A stretch of DNA of 25,013 nt from Kalaharituber pfeilii (GCA_015179045.1 WHUZ01000219.1:1-25013); one strand, 5' to 3'. Numbered from the stretch's first letter, positions 6,915 through 16,208 are shown. The notes: generated from the sequence alone by a model not told the origin. Made by a program: numbers and translations.

Positions 6915-7576
6915 CTTCCACCAAAATTATTAGGCGTTGCGCACAAATAATTAAGGTGCTAACTTTGTAAAAATTCAGGCACTACGCACAGAATGTTTTA
7001 CACAGTGAATAGTCTAGCAAAAAGTGAAAGGAGAAGTGAAGAAGCAACAAGCAAGTGAAAATGTGAAGGTGTTAGGCTGGCAAGTCGGCCAGTAGGTAAG
7101 TTAGGCGTGAGTACACCTCAGGAATTCAGCATGCGTAAAATCGGCGCGAGTTCTGCGGCGTATGAGTTCTTCTGCGGCGCGTGAACTCACCACGCGTAAA
7201 TTCAGTGCGCGTAAATTCAGTGCGCGACGAGGAGTTCTGTAAAAAAGTTTGAGTGAGATGCTCTTGCTGCGGGGGGAGACTGTGAGGGGGGTATTGCGTG
7301 GCGTACCTGAGGAGCTGCTGAGAGCTAGGAGGGGAAGGCAGTTGCTGCGAAGGGGGGATGCTGTGAAAGCGAGATGCTGCATGTTTGCGGGTTTGCAAGG
7401 TGTGTTTCACCGGAATAGAAGGCGGAGGGGCTGCTATCGTGATGGGGCTGCGGCGTTGTTTTCTAAGGAGTACAGAGATAAGAGAGGAGAAAGCCACCAG
7501 CAAACTCTAGGACGGGAATGACTCAGTTCACGTATGACTCAGCACCAGGATAACCCACTGAATGTGCACAAAATGC
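6915..7576. other. Upstream region of the dioxygenase-like gene, unassigned
   Basis: No recognisable gene lies here. GC-rich motifs CGCGTAAATTCAGTG (two tandem 15-bp copies near 7192-7225) and GCGGCGTATGAGTTCTTC occur, as does a purine-rich stretch at about 7255-7400. Open frames on both strands (7126-7503 minus, 7249-7521 plus) overlap each other and have low-complexity composition. The promoter and 5' UTR of the gene at 6914 should be in this interval, but no TATA box or other site stands out. Confidence 0.35.
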
Positions 7577-7578
7577 TA

Positions 7579-7890
7579 GACAGAAAAATAAGTATTTGGA
7601 CAGGGGATAATGCATATTATGCGCTATGCGGTATTTGGCAGAAACTATCATATTTTCGTATGCTTGGCAGTAAAGAATAGGTGTAGAAGTCCAAATTCAT
7701 TATGTCAGCTGTCCAAATTTCATCACGTCAGCTGTCCAAATACTTTCTTACATAATGAAGTTGGATACCCTATCACAAATTTTGGACTGTCTTATGGCTA
7801 TCACCAGACGAAAATATGCTCGTTTCTGCCGAATACTGCATGGCGCATAAATATGCATTTATCCCCTGTCCAAATACTTATTTTTCTGTC
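7579..7890. mobile_element. Tc1/mariner-type MITE
   Basis: The left end GACAGAAAAATAAGTATTTG is repeated inverted at the right end, and similarity between the arms continues for about 85-90 bases. TA dinucleotides flank both ends (7577-7578 and 7891-7892), as expected for Tc1/mariner/pogo insertion. The 312-bp element has no transposase frame; its short middle has a direct repeat around GTCAGCTGTCCAAAT. Confidence 0.8.
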
Positions 7891-7898
7891 TAGTACAC

Positions 7899-8055
7899 AT
7901 TGCAGTACAATAATGGCAGTGTACCTTTGCAGTGCAATGGCAACGCACCTTTGCAGTGCAATGGCAACGCACCTTTGCAGTGCAATGGCAATGCACCTTT
8001 GCAGTGCAATGGCAACGCACCTTTGTAGTGCAATGGCAACGCACCTTTGCAGCAG
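7899..8055. repeat. 24-bp tandem array
   Basis: About 6.5 near-identical units of GCAATGGCAACGCACCTTTG plus CAGT repeat at 24 bp. The unit is the cleaner relative of the array at 2060-2265. All frames stay open only because 24 is a multiple of 3. Confidence 0.88.
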
Positions 8056-8099
8056 CACAATTTAGATGACAATGATGTTAAAAAAAAACAAAAAAATTA

Positions 8100-8345
8100 C
8101 TGTGCAAGGCATCAACCACCGGGCAGGCCATAAAGCAGACCATTTTGCAAATGCTAAATACGTCGCAAATGCCCTCATCGTGCATATAGAAAATAGACCA
8201 TTTTGTGCATGTTAAATACATGAGAAAATTGCCTCCTGCCCATGTGTGAAATAGGCATACTAAATATATTGAAAATACCCTGGTCGCGTATATATGCCAT
8301 TTAGCGCATGTTAAATACGTCACAATTGGCTCGTTGCACATGTAT
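8100..8345. repeat. 58-bp satellite, block 1
   Basis: Repeated modules GAAAATAGACCATTTTG, CATGTTAAATACGTC and GCCCTCGTCGCGCAT occur in fixed order at about 58 bp. Four diverged units are visible. Confidence 0.78.
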
Positions 8346-8525
8346 CTAATAAGTATAAGACGAGGCTTGGCTGGTTACGAGACTAGAGAATTGGTTCCTC
8401 CGGCATGCAGAAAATAGACCAATCTGCATATGTTGAATTGGCTTCCTGTGCATATTTGGACAGGCCATTTTGCCGACATGAAATTTGTCAAAAGTTGATA
8501 CTATGCAATGCAAAAAAGTAGAAGT
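8346..8525. other. Unassigned spacer with satellite remnants
   Basis: Isolated modules of the 58-bp satellite (GAAAATAGACCAATCTGCAT near 8411) are present among unique sequence. No gene is seen. Confidence 0.35.
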
Positions 8526-8645
8526 AGCCAGTCACCCCGTGGTTCGAACTCAGAACCTGGGCCACGCTCGGGCTGCCTACTGGGTGGGTAGAACACCCCC
8601 GCTTCTTGGGCTCGCACCCTACCAGTTGCGCGACTGTGACCAGCT
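8512..8645 (-). ncRNA. tRNA-like sequence with Pol III signals (pseudo-tRNA or SINE head)
   Basis: On the minus strand there is an A-box-like GCGCAACTGGTAG, a B-box-like GAGTTCGAACCAC, and a T run (8512-8517) suited to Pol III termination. The ends AGCTGGTCAC (8636-8645) and GTGACTGGCT (8526-8535) can pair over 10 bases including two wobbles, and GCGC/GTGC can form a D stem. The distance between the boxes is too long for an intronless tRNA, and I could not fold a convincing anticodon arm. A tRNA-derived SINE head or degenerate intron-bearing tRNA fits better than a functional tRNA. Confidence 0.45.
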
Positions 8646-9012
8646 GTAATTTTATTGGTTAACATAATGTATAAATACTACTACAGTGTCCACATACTCA
8701 GAGTGGAAGCAAGGGCCGTAATGTGAGAAAAAATAAGTTATGTGATATGCGTGCTAGCGATTTTAATTCCGGAAAGCGTCAAACCAATTTAGCTGGCGTC
8801 GAAAAAACAAAACCTCATTTGTGGCTAGCATCAGAAATACTCATGCTAGCACAGAAAAAAAGCGTCCAACTTTAGTTTAATTATTGATGCCGCATACTCA
8901 AGGTTTGAAGGAAAATACCCTTGGCCCCCACCCGGTGTACGGTTGAAATTTTGTATGGGCGACTCCCTAACTCCCCGCTCTAGAGGTGAGAGAACAATAC
9001 CAATTGTAACTA
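8646..9012. other. Unassigned spacer
   Basis: Low-GC, non-repetitive sequence with no motif-bearing frame. GTGCTAGCGATTTT and ATGCTAGCACAG form a weak inverted pair around 8749-8852. The end around 8985-9040 (GAGAGAACAATACC, CCAATGGAGACCATTGTG) recurs at 22014-22060 and partly at 10190-10212. Confidence 0.35.
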
Positions 9013-9300
9013 CATCGCCAATGGAGACCATTGTGCCCATAATAAATATGTCACCAATACTCTCATCGCGCCTGTAGGAAATAGACCATTTTGTGCCTAC
9101 TAAATACGTCGCAAATGAGCTCGTCGCACATATGGAAAATAGACCATTTTGCGCATGTTAAATACGTCGCAAATGAGCTCATCGCGCATGTGGAAAATAG
9201 ACCATTTTGTTAAATACGTCGCAAATGAGCTCATTGCGCATGTGGAAAATAGACCATTTTGTGCATGTTAAATACATCAGAAAATTGCCATGTGTGGGAG
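9013..9300. repeat. 58-bp satellite, block 2
   Basis: Five units show the order CCATTTTGCGCATGTTAAAT, ACGTCGCAAATGAGCTCATC, GCGCATGTGGAAAATAGA. Two neighbouring units (about 9130-9245) are nearly identical, suggesting recent local amplification. Confidence 0.83.
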
Positions 9301-9360
9301 AGGCATGTTGAATGCATTGAAAACTGGCTCCTCACGCATTTGCAGGATGGGCCCTTTTGC

Positions 9361-9750
9361 GGACAGCAAAGCTCCGGACGGTATGTCTTAAGTCTGGCTG
9401 CCGACTCCCTGCATCAGTGAGTGATACCTATTCGCACCATCTCTGGAAGCTGGACTCAGAGTGGTACATGGATAGATTTGGCTACTTGGCACGATGGTAG
9501 ATGAAATATAATTAGTTCGGAGAATAAATCTTGCATCATGTAGTTTTTTAAAGAATCTGATAGCAGCAAGTGAATGGTCATTGGGTATGGTAATCCGACA
9601 TGCCAAGTGAGTTGCCTCAGGTTAGATCCCACATTGCATTCACCTTTCAGATGCTGACTAAACTTAACATTACATAATAAAATTAGGCAGCCATTGTTCC
9701 CAATCACATTAATTTTCCTGCCTATCGCTATTCTGCCAAGCATTTTATTC
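9361..9750. other. Unassigned non-repetitive segment
   Basis: No satellite unit is visible. Minus-strand frames of 72 and 95 codons (9388-9606, 9456-9743) overlap and match no family I recognise. A transposon-end-like hairpin follows at 9761, so the segment may be a remnant of a DNA element. Confidence 0.3.
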
Positions 9751-9760
9751 TATAACGGAA

Positions 9761-9813
9761 CCTTGCTATACCGGACGAAAACGGCCGGATTTTACAGATC
9801 CGGTATAGCAAGG
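9761..9813. repeat. Perfect 15-bp inverted repeat resembling a DNA-transposon end
   Basis: CCTTGCTATACCGGA (9761-9775) and its exact reverse complement (9799-9813) enclose 23 bases containing ACGGCCGGAT. The motif, with TATAACGGAACC just before it, resembles subterminal hairpins of pogo/Tc1-like elements. Only one end is visible, so the element type is an inference. Confidence 0.55.
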
Positions 9814-9844
9814 GAAAACTGTACGCCCCGAGCTGGCAAATCAT

Positions 9845-10350
9845 AGATACCTAAAATAGGCAATTTTGCGCATGTTAAATACGTCGAAAACTGGCTCACC
9901 GCGCATGTGTGAAATAGGCCATTTTGCACAGGCTCAATACGTCAGGCATCCTAAATGCATTAAAAATGCCCTCGTCGCGCATGTGGAAAATAGACCATTT
10001 TGCATCTGGTAAATATGTCACAAATGCCCTCGTCGCGCATATGGAAATTACACCATTTTGCATATGGTAAATACGTCGAAAATGCTCTCGTCGCGCATGT
10101 GGAAAACGGACCATTTGTGCATGGTATATGCGTCAAAAATGTCCTCGTCGCGCATGTAGACAATAGGTCATTTTTCGTATGATGACTACATCACCAATGG
10201 AGACCATTGTGCGCATGGCAAACATGTCGCCAATGCTCTCGTCATGCCTGTAGAAAACAGACCAATTTGCGCCTGTTAAATACGTTGCAAATGGGCTCGT
10301 CGTGTACATAGAAAATTGACTATTTTGCGTATGTTAAAAATGGCTCACCG
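9845..10350. repeat. 58-bp satellite, block 3
   Basis: About eight units of the GAAAATAGACCATTTTGC, GGTAAATACGTC, GCCCTCGTCGCGCAT type occur. Short open frames through it reflect composition, not genes. Confidence 0.8.
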
Positions 10351-10666
10351 CACAACTGTCGAGTGCCAGTTTGCCAAGGCCAGGCAAAATAGCACTCGCA
10401 CTGGTCGCTATAGCAGTTAACCACGGCATAGTGAATACGTCACAAATGCCCTCGTTATATACTGTGGTTTACCACTTTCCCGGACACCCCACTTTCCCGG
10501 ACACATTTACCACGAAAACTGCACAACTTTCGCACTCAATATCTCAACAACCACAACAGCATTTGTGAATGCACTTTGTGTAGCTATTACACGTAGTGTA
10601 ATTCTTGCTATCTAGCACTTTCTCTTCCTCAAAAATTGTGGTTGCAAAGGGATTATGGCTTGTCGC
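10351..10666. other. Spacer with a duplicated 17-mer, possible DNA-transposon end
   Basis: CCACTTTCCCGGACACC is followed directly by CCACTTTCCCGGACACA (about 10470-10503). Such a doubled motif is reminiscent of Tc1/pogo-type termini, but no partner end was found. The rest, up to the start of the large duplication at 10667, shows no gene. Confidence 0.4.
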
Positions 10667-10691
10667 ATTTTTGTTGGAAGGCTTGGCATTT

Positions 10692-10716
10692 ATTTGTATG
10701 GGATCTCCATACAAAT
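10692..10716. repeat. 10-bp perfect hairpin at the duplication-unit head
   Basis: ATTTGTATGG and CCATACAAAT enclose GATCT. The same hairpin is at 17314-17338 at the head of copy B. Confidence 0.7.
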
Positions 10717-10892
10717 ATCACCACCCCCGAATTCTGCATGCTACACCTGCAATCAATTCATGAAAAAAACTCAGACACTCACATTCAATAGCATCACTCA
10801 GTCGGAAACTATGAACAACGTAATTAGGTAATAACTGTAGTGGTTGTGAAATTATTCACAATATTCATATTTCCCATAGAAACCATTTGTAT

Positions 10893-11091
10893 GAGAACAA
10901 CCGCTCAATGTGCTCAATATTCTCTACATCTTATATGCGCGGTCAATATGTCAAAGTGGTCAATTCCCGGCGAATTCACGCACAATATGCTGAATAGGCT
11001 CAATATGCCCAATATGCCTAATATTCACTAATCTCTGTATCTCATACCCGTGCTCAGCATGCTCAATACGCTCAATTGGCCCACTGTGCCC
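10893..11091. repeat. CTCAATATGCCC-type short array (copy A)
   Basis: Motifs CTCAATATGCCC, CCAATATGCCTAATATTC and GCTCAATACGCTCAATTGG recur at 9-12 bp spacing. The homologous stretch in copy B is 17527-17743. Confidence 0.6.
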
Positions 11092-11094
11092 AAT

Positions 11095-11732
11095 AGAGAG
11101 GATGCGATTCAAAGCCAGCTTGACTCCAAACCTTCTGACCAGGCTCAAATTGGCAAAGCAGGTAAAATATAGAGCTGGCTCTGTGAATTCAGGATGCGAT
11201 TTCACTGGGGTGCCTGGACAATAAGGACAGGGGGAGTAGCAGGGGTTCCGTCTAGCTCTTTGATGTGAAAAATATTTGTTTACTTTAACAAATATCAATC
11301 ATACGTGCCTTTATACCGATTATACTTATCTTTATACCTGTTCTCGCACTCCTACACATCCACAATGCTATCTGAACATTTGCTCATAGGACTCATCAGA
11401 ATGGGGTGGATCAAGCATTCTCTCGATTGTAGGTGCGTTCTCTAGTGCTGTAGCTGAATGGGCAGTAGTGTTCTCGTATGGCATGGAGTTCTCGTTTGGT
11501 ATAGAGTTTGTATATGCATACAATTGATTTTTTTCAGCCAATTTCTACGTACGTACAATTGATTTTTTCTATGAATTTGTTAAAGCCACGTTAACTGAAA
11601 AAACCCAATTTTCTCAGCCAGTCTGGCTGGCTTTTGACCCATGCTGGCTCTATCGCAAGGGTGTTGATCTGGGGTCCTGGTCATCGTGCCAGGGCCCCTG
11701 CAAATAGAGCCAGTTGACTTCGCATCCTCTCT
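11095..11732. mobile_element. 638-bp non-autonomous DNA transposon present only in copy A
   Basis: The ends AGAGAGGATGCGA and TCGCATCCTCTCT are perfectly inverted. AAT at 11092-11094 and 11733-11735 is a 3-bp target duplication (4 bp, AATA, with an 11-bp terminus is also possible). Copy B has the empty site GCCCAATATCTTC at 17731-17743, which proves insertion after the unit was duplicated, or loss from B. No transposase frame is present. A 3-bp duplication would fit PIF/Harbinger-like elements, but the superfamily is not settled. Confidence 0.85.
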
Positions 11733-12022
11733 AATATCTTCAGGGCGGTCATTATCTCAATCTGGCAATATCACAGTATGCCAGAGCTGCCCTGTTAGAA
11801 CATTGCTGATTTGGAATAAATCTCACGCTAGTGCAACAAGGGGCGCTGGAATCTGCTGTCATTGAATTCACCTCCTCAGGCCATGCATTGGGCTCTTCAT
11901 TAGACCTGACATGGGGCCGCTCATTGAGCTCATTGGGTCATTTGCTCCATATCGGCGATGCGTCTGATACTCATAGCCATAGCATGATACAACCAGCATT
12001 GAGGAGTGCGCCCTCGGGCTTA

Positions 12023-12080
12023 CTGGTTGACACTACCAGAATTAACCCGGGCTTACTGGTTGACACTACCAGAATTAATT
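12023..12080. repeat. About 39-bp tandem duplication (GGCTTACTGGTTGACACTAC)
   Basis: The block from CGGGCTTACTGG to CAGAATTAA is present twice in a row here and only once at the matching site in copy B (about 18015-18050). Further single copies lie at about 12260-12340. Confidence 0.75.
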
Positions 12081-12102
12081 AGCGTTAATCAGTACCTCTT
12101 AG

Positions 12103-12247
12103 TAGTCTGGTTAACCCTTTAGGGTCTAGAAGGTAGGAGAGCGGAGGTCAACGGCGCGGTGAGGCAGGAATTTTCTTTTAGCCTGTCTTGGGCTTGCCCA
12201 GGGACCCTGCCATGGCTTAGCGGAAAAAAAAAAAAAAAAAAAGAAAA
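12103..12247 (+). mobile_element. 5'-truncated LINE 3' end (copy A)
   Basis: The insert ends with CCCAGGGACCCTGCCATGGC, TTAGCGG and poly(A). The flanks AGTACCTCTTAG (12091-12102) and AGTACGCCTTAG (12248-12259) differ at two bases and look like the target duplication. A frame reading AEVNGAVRQEF resembles the GEVVNALGEFF end of the LINE protein at 14439. The same insertion is at 18072-18213 in copy B, so it predates the duplication. Confidence 0.7.
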
Positions 12248-12439
12248 AGTACGCCTTAGGGCTTACTAGTTGACACTACCAGAATTAACCAGCGTTGATC
12301 AGTACGCCTTCGGGCTTACTGGTTGACACTACTAGAATTACCCCTCATCTCATGTCAAATTCACTAGCAAATAGGATGTCGATTCAGCTATGATACTACC
12401 AGAAGGCATGAGCTGACACGGGCCCCCTCAGTGGCAACT

Positions 12440-13430
12440 TGGAAGGCATGGTGCAACGTGCTCACGTATTGGAATAACAGAATGTGGTTATTGATGTGAA
12501 GAATACAACCTCCATGTGGCAGCATTTCATAGGTATTAACTGAGCCCTTTCTCTAGCACGAGACGCAGCAGAATGAACTGAAACTGACAGAACGTGTTTG
12601 TTGATGTGAAGAATACAACCTCCGTGTGGCAGCATTTCATAGGTATTACTGAGCCCTTTCTCTAGCACGAGATGCAGTAGAATGAACTGAAACTGACATA
12701 TGGCAGGCCTATCTCGAAGGCACGAGATGGCCTCATTCTATAGGTATGAAATCACCCTCTCCGCGGCGCGAGATGGGCTCATCTACAGGTATGACTGGAC
12801 CCTTTCCGCAGTACAAGATGCAGCAGAATGGGCCGAATCTGACGTGCTGCAGGCTCCTCCCGACGACGCGAAATGGGCTTATCTACAGGTATGAAATCAC
12901 CCTTTCCGCGGCGCGAGATGGGCTCATCTACAGGTATGACTGGACCCTTTCTGCAGTACGAGATGCAGCAGAATGGGCCGAATCTGACGTGCCGCAGGCT
13001 CCTCTCGACGACGCGAAATGGGCTCATCTGCAGGTTCGAAATGAGGTAGAATGAGCTCTGTTAACAGGTATGGCAGGTCTCTCTTGACGGCACGAGAAGT
13101 GGTGAAATGGGCTCAATCTACAGGTATGGCAGCATCTTTTCTGCGTCGCAAGATACAGCAGAATGAATTGAATTTGACAAGTATTACAGGTCCCACTTCA
13201 CGGCGCGAGATGCAGCAGAATGAGCCGAATTCTACAGGTATGCCAGGGCCCTTTCATGGCACGAGATGATGCAGATTGAGCTGAATTCTACTGGTATGGC
13301 AGGGCTCTTTCGCGGCGCGAGATGATACAGAATTTGCTGAATTCTACTGGTATGGCAGGGCTCTTTTGCGGCACGAGATGATGCAGAATGAGCTGAATTC
13401 TACGGGTATCGCAGGTCCGCGGTAGTGTAA
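12440..13430. repeat. 56-bp satellite, main array (copy A)
   Basis: Some 16 units share TACAGGTATGGCAGG, CCCTTTC, GGCACGAGATGCAGCAGAAT and GAGCTGAATTCTAC. Near 13240-13410 the period is exactly 56 bp, and one unit more than in copy B is present. A larger repeat (two blocks of about 130 bp) exists at 12470-12690. This is the longest array of a family seen throughout the window. Confidence 0.85.
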
Positions 13431-13605
13431 TCTACGGCGGGATGAGCATGCGCTGGAGCGGTAGGACGACAGATGAGGGCATGGAATGGTGGAATAATGA
13501 AAGGACACCTGTATATAGATCGCGGTAGTAGCTAGTAATGAATAAACAAGTGGTTAATTGAAATCTATGCAATAACCGCAATAGGTGGGAGTGGCCGACC
13601 ATGAA
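13431..13605. other. Unassigned spacer between satellites (copy A)
   Basis: A non-repetitive segment from GGTCCGCGGTAGTG to GTGGGAGTGGCCGACC. It is almost identical to 19326-19512 in copy B. No frame or RNA motif is recognised. Confidence 0.35.
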
Positions 13606-13609
13606 ATTC

Positions 13610-13930
13610 AGGGCGCCGACGATGCTAGGGCTTGTATCATGAACGCTGAGGATCTAAATACTTGCATTGTCAATGCTGAGGATTTGAGTACTTGCATTAT
13701 CAATGCTGAGGGTCTGAATACTTGTATCAGGAACGTTGAGAGTCCGAACCATTGCGTTATGAACATTGGCAATTGAATCAAATTGCGCCCGGACATGGAG
13801 GGCCCGGCTCCTTGCGTTCAGGCATATCAGGGTCCTGGTCCTTGCGTCCAGGCATACCAGAGACCCGGTCATTGCGTACAGGCATACAGGGCCTCGGCCC
13901 TTGCGTCCAGACGTCAGCGGTTCAGGGTGC
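13610..13930. repeat. 30-bp degenerate satellite (copy A)
   Basis: Units such as GCTGAGGATCTAAATACTTG plus CATTGTCAAT and later GGTCCTGGTCCTTGCGTCCA plus GGCATACCAG share the frame of a TTGCGT/TTGCAT core at 30 bp. In translation this gives a ten-residue period (NAEDLNTCIV), but frames are open on both strands and carry no other gene signal. Copy B carries it at 19516-19842. Confidence 0.75.
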
Positions 13931-14034
13931 CACATCCTGATTCATCAGTTTGCATAAGTGCGCCTATGCGTCAGGACCCAAGGACGCACCCGGACGCAAA
14001 TAAATATTTTTTCCGATAGGCTATAGGTTATTTT

Positions 14035-14085
14035 ATAACCCTCATCGCGCATGTAGAAAATAGGTCATTTTACGCAACGGCAAAT
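14035..14085. repeat. 58-bp satellite remnant inside the duplication unit
   Basis: CCCTCATCGCGCATGTAGAA and ATAGGTCATTTTACGCA match the satellite at 8100-10350. Copy B has it at about 19950-20025, where an extra 37-bp tandem duplication is present. Confidence 0.65.
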
Positions 14086-14092
14086 ACTCAGC

Positions 14093-14217
14093 AGATTCAG
14101 TGGTCGTTCGCAAACTCAGTGGAGTAAGCGATAAATGATATAAAAAAAACCCAAAAGAACTCAGTGGACGCCCACTCAGTAGAGGACCCAGTGGGCGTTC
14201 ACGAACTCAGCAGTAGA
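14093..14217. repeat. Diverged units of the 42-bp satellite, left of the LINE
   Basis: AACTCAGTGGACGCCC, ACTCAGTAGAGGACCCAGTG and GGCGTTCACGAACTCAG are variants of the 42-bp unit seen from 14764 onward. The LINE at 14255-14763 therefore lies inside the satellite, whose left remainder is degraded. The equivalent in copy B is about 20033-20163. Confidence 0.65.
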
Positions 14218-14254
14218 GGGGTCATGTGACAAAAAAAAAAAAAAAAAAAAAAAA

Positions 14255-14763
14255 TGGCAGGGCCCCTGGGTCTAAACCCTTGAAGCCCGAAGGCAGGCTT
14301 GTCTCCCTAGCTCTTCCACCACCATCCCTATAAACGAAAACCCGACCCCTGCCCGCCCCACCTCCACGAGGCAATAAAAATAGCTACAACTTTCTTCCAC
14401 TGCTACCTTCACAAAAACGAAAAATTCGTTCCCTTCCCCTACACCTTTAATGAACCAAAAAACTCTCCCAGTGCATTCACCACCTCCCCGTTCTCCTGCT
14501 CTACCGTCCATTTCTTGTCGTCAATGTCCTCCCACCTTCCCCATCCTTTCAAGTATTCTACCTCCTCACACCTGAACGCCAGGTGGTCCGCCGTTTGCTT
14601 GTGTCCACATCCACATACACTCCCCTCCATCGCTTTCCCAATCCTGACTTCCCACTCCTTCCCCATCCCCTTTCCCATTCTCAATCTTGTGAACGCCGTT
14701 GCGGGCCCCCTTCGCCACTCCATCACTGTGCCCCCCCCATATCCCCTTTCTTTTCTCCTCCAG
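14255..14763 (-). mobile_element. LINE 3' fragment, minus strand (copy A)
   Basis: The fragment includes the C-terminal coding end (14439-14726) and a 3' UTR finishing GACCCAGGGGCCCTGCCAT. At that point the minus strand should continue with the tail and poly(A). Instead, on the plus strand, GGGGTCATGTGAC plus 24 A (14218-14254) abut it in the opposite orientation. Its upstream end joins the 42-bp satellite at 14764. Confidence 0.75.
14439..14726 (-). pseudogene. LINE ORF2 C-terminus, truncated (copy A)
   Basis: About 95 codons are visible, reading WRRGPATAFTRLRMGKG, then RIGKAMEGSVCGCGHKQTAD, HLAFRC and ending FFGSLKV. The pattern C-x-C-G...T-x-D-H-L-x-x-x-C is the zinc-binding C-terminal motif found after the reverse transcriptase and RNase H regions of many fungal non-LTR retrotransposons. 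The reverse transcriptase itself is missing: the frame runs upstream into the 42-bp satellite, so there is no natural start. No internal stop occurs in this copy. It is a 5'-truncated relic, not an independent gene. Confidence 0.72.
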
Positions 14764-15270
14764 CGCCAGCTCAGCTGGCGTACGCGAACTCACTGGAGGA
14801 CCCAGTGCCAGCTCAGTTGGCGTACGCGAACTCACTGGAGGACCCAGTGTCAGCTGAGTTGGCGTACGCGAACTCACTGGAGGACCTAGTGCCAGCTGAG
14901 TTGGCGTACGCGAACTCACTGGAGGACCCAGTGCCAACTGAGTTGGCGTACGCGAACTCACTGGAGGACCTAGTGCCAGCTGAGTTGGCGTACGCGAACT
15001 CACTGGAGGACCTAGTGCCAGCTGAGTTGGCGTACGCGAACTCACTGGAGGACCTAGTGCCAGCTGAGTTGGCGTACGCGAACTCACTGGAGGACCCAGT
15101 GCCAGCTGAGTTGGCGTACGCGAACTCACTGGAGGACCCAGTGCCAACTGAGTTGGCGTACGCGAACTCACTGGAGGACCCAGTGCCAGCTCAGTGGCCA
15201 GCTGAGTTGGCACTGGGTGCCGGCTCAGTTGGCGTACGCGAACTCACTGGAGGACCTAGTGCCGGCTCAG

Positions 15271-16208
15271 TTGGCGTACGCGAACTCACTGGAGGACTCA
15301 GTGCCGGCTCAGTTGGCGTACGCGAACTCACTGGAGGACTCAGTGCAAGCTCAGTTGGCGTACGCGAACTCACTGGAGGACTCAGTGCCAGCTCAGTTGG
15401 CGTACGCGAACTCACTGGAGGACCCAGTGCCAACTGAGTTGGCGTACGCGAACTCACTGGAGGACCCAGTGCCAACTGAGTTGGCGTACGCGAACTCACT
15501 GGAGGACTTAGTGCCAACTGAGTTGGCGTACGCGAACTCACTGGAGGACCCAGTGCCAGCTCAGTTGCCAGCTGAGTTGGCGTACGCGAACTCACTGGAG
15601 GACCTAGTGCCGGCTCAGTTGGCGTACGCGAACTCACTGGAGGACTCAGTGCCGGCTCAGTTGGCGTACGCGAACTCACTGGAGGACTCAGTGCCGGCTC
15701 AGTTGGCGTACGCGAACTCACTGGAGGACTCAGTGCCAGCTCAGTTGGCGTACGCGAACTCACTGGAGGACTCAGTGCCAGCTCAGTTGGCGTACGCGAA
15801 CTCACTGGAGGACCCGGTGCCAACTGAGTTGGCGTACGCGAACTCACTGGAGGACTCAGTGCCAGCTCAGTTGGCGTACGCGAACTCACTGGAGGACCCG
15901 GTGCCAACTGAGTTGGCGTACGCGAACTCACTGGAGGACCTAGTGCCAAACTCACTGGAGGACCCAGTGCCAGCTCAGTTGGCGTACGCGAACTCACTGG
16001 AGGACACAGTGCCGGCTCAGTTGGCGTACGCCAACTCACTGGAGGACCCGGTGGCAGCTCAGTTGGCGTACGCGAACTCACTGGAGGACTCAGTGCCAAC
16101 TGAGTTGGCGTACGCGAACTCACTGGAGGACCCGGTGGTGGCTCAGTTGGCGTACGCGAACTCACTGGAGGACTCAGTGCCAACTCACTGGAGGACCCAG
16201 TGGGCGAG
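15271..16208. repeat. 938-bp higher-order repeat, copy 1
   Basis: The specific order of 42-bp variants, including the markers CAGTGCAAGC (15341) and TAGTGCCAAACTCACTGG (15941), is repeated 938 bp later. 938 is not a multiple of 42 or 3, so the reading frame shifts at the join. Confidence 0.88.

Noticed and set aside
7126..7521. Overlapping 125- and 90-codon frames on opposite strands
   Set aside because: Low-complexity composition, no motif, mutual overlap and a position where the promoter of the dioxygenase-like gene is expected.
7610..8065. 151-codon plus-strand frame
   Set aside because: It is composed of the Tc1/mariner-type MITE and the 24-bp array.
8526..8645. A functional tRNA gene
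   Set aside because: No convincing anticodon arm could be folded and the spacing between the boxes is too long; kept only as tRNA-like.
9388..9743. Minus-strand frames of 72 and 95 codons
   Set aside because: No recognisable family and heavy overlap of two frames; left as unassigned sequence.
13585..13776. 63-codon frame with NAEDLNTCI repeats as a small repeat protein
   Set aside because: It is the translation of the 30-bp satellite; opposite-strand frames are also open and no start context or partner is seen.
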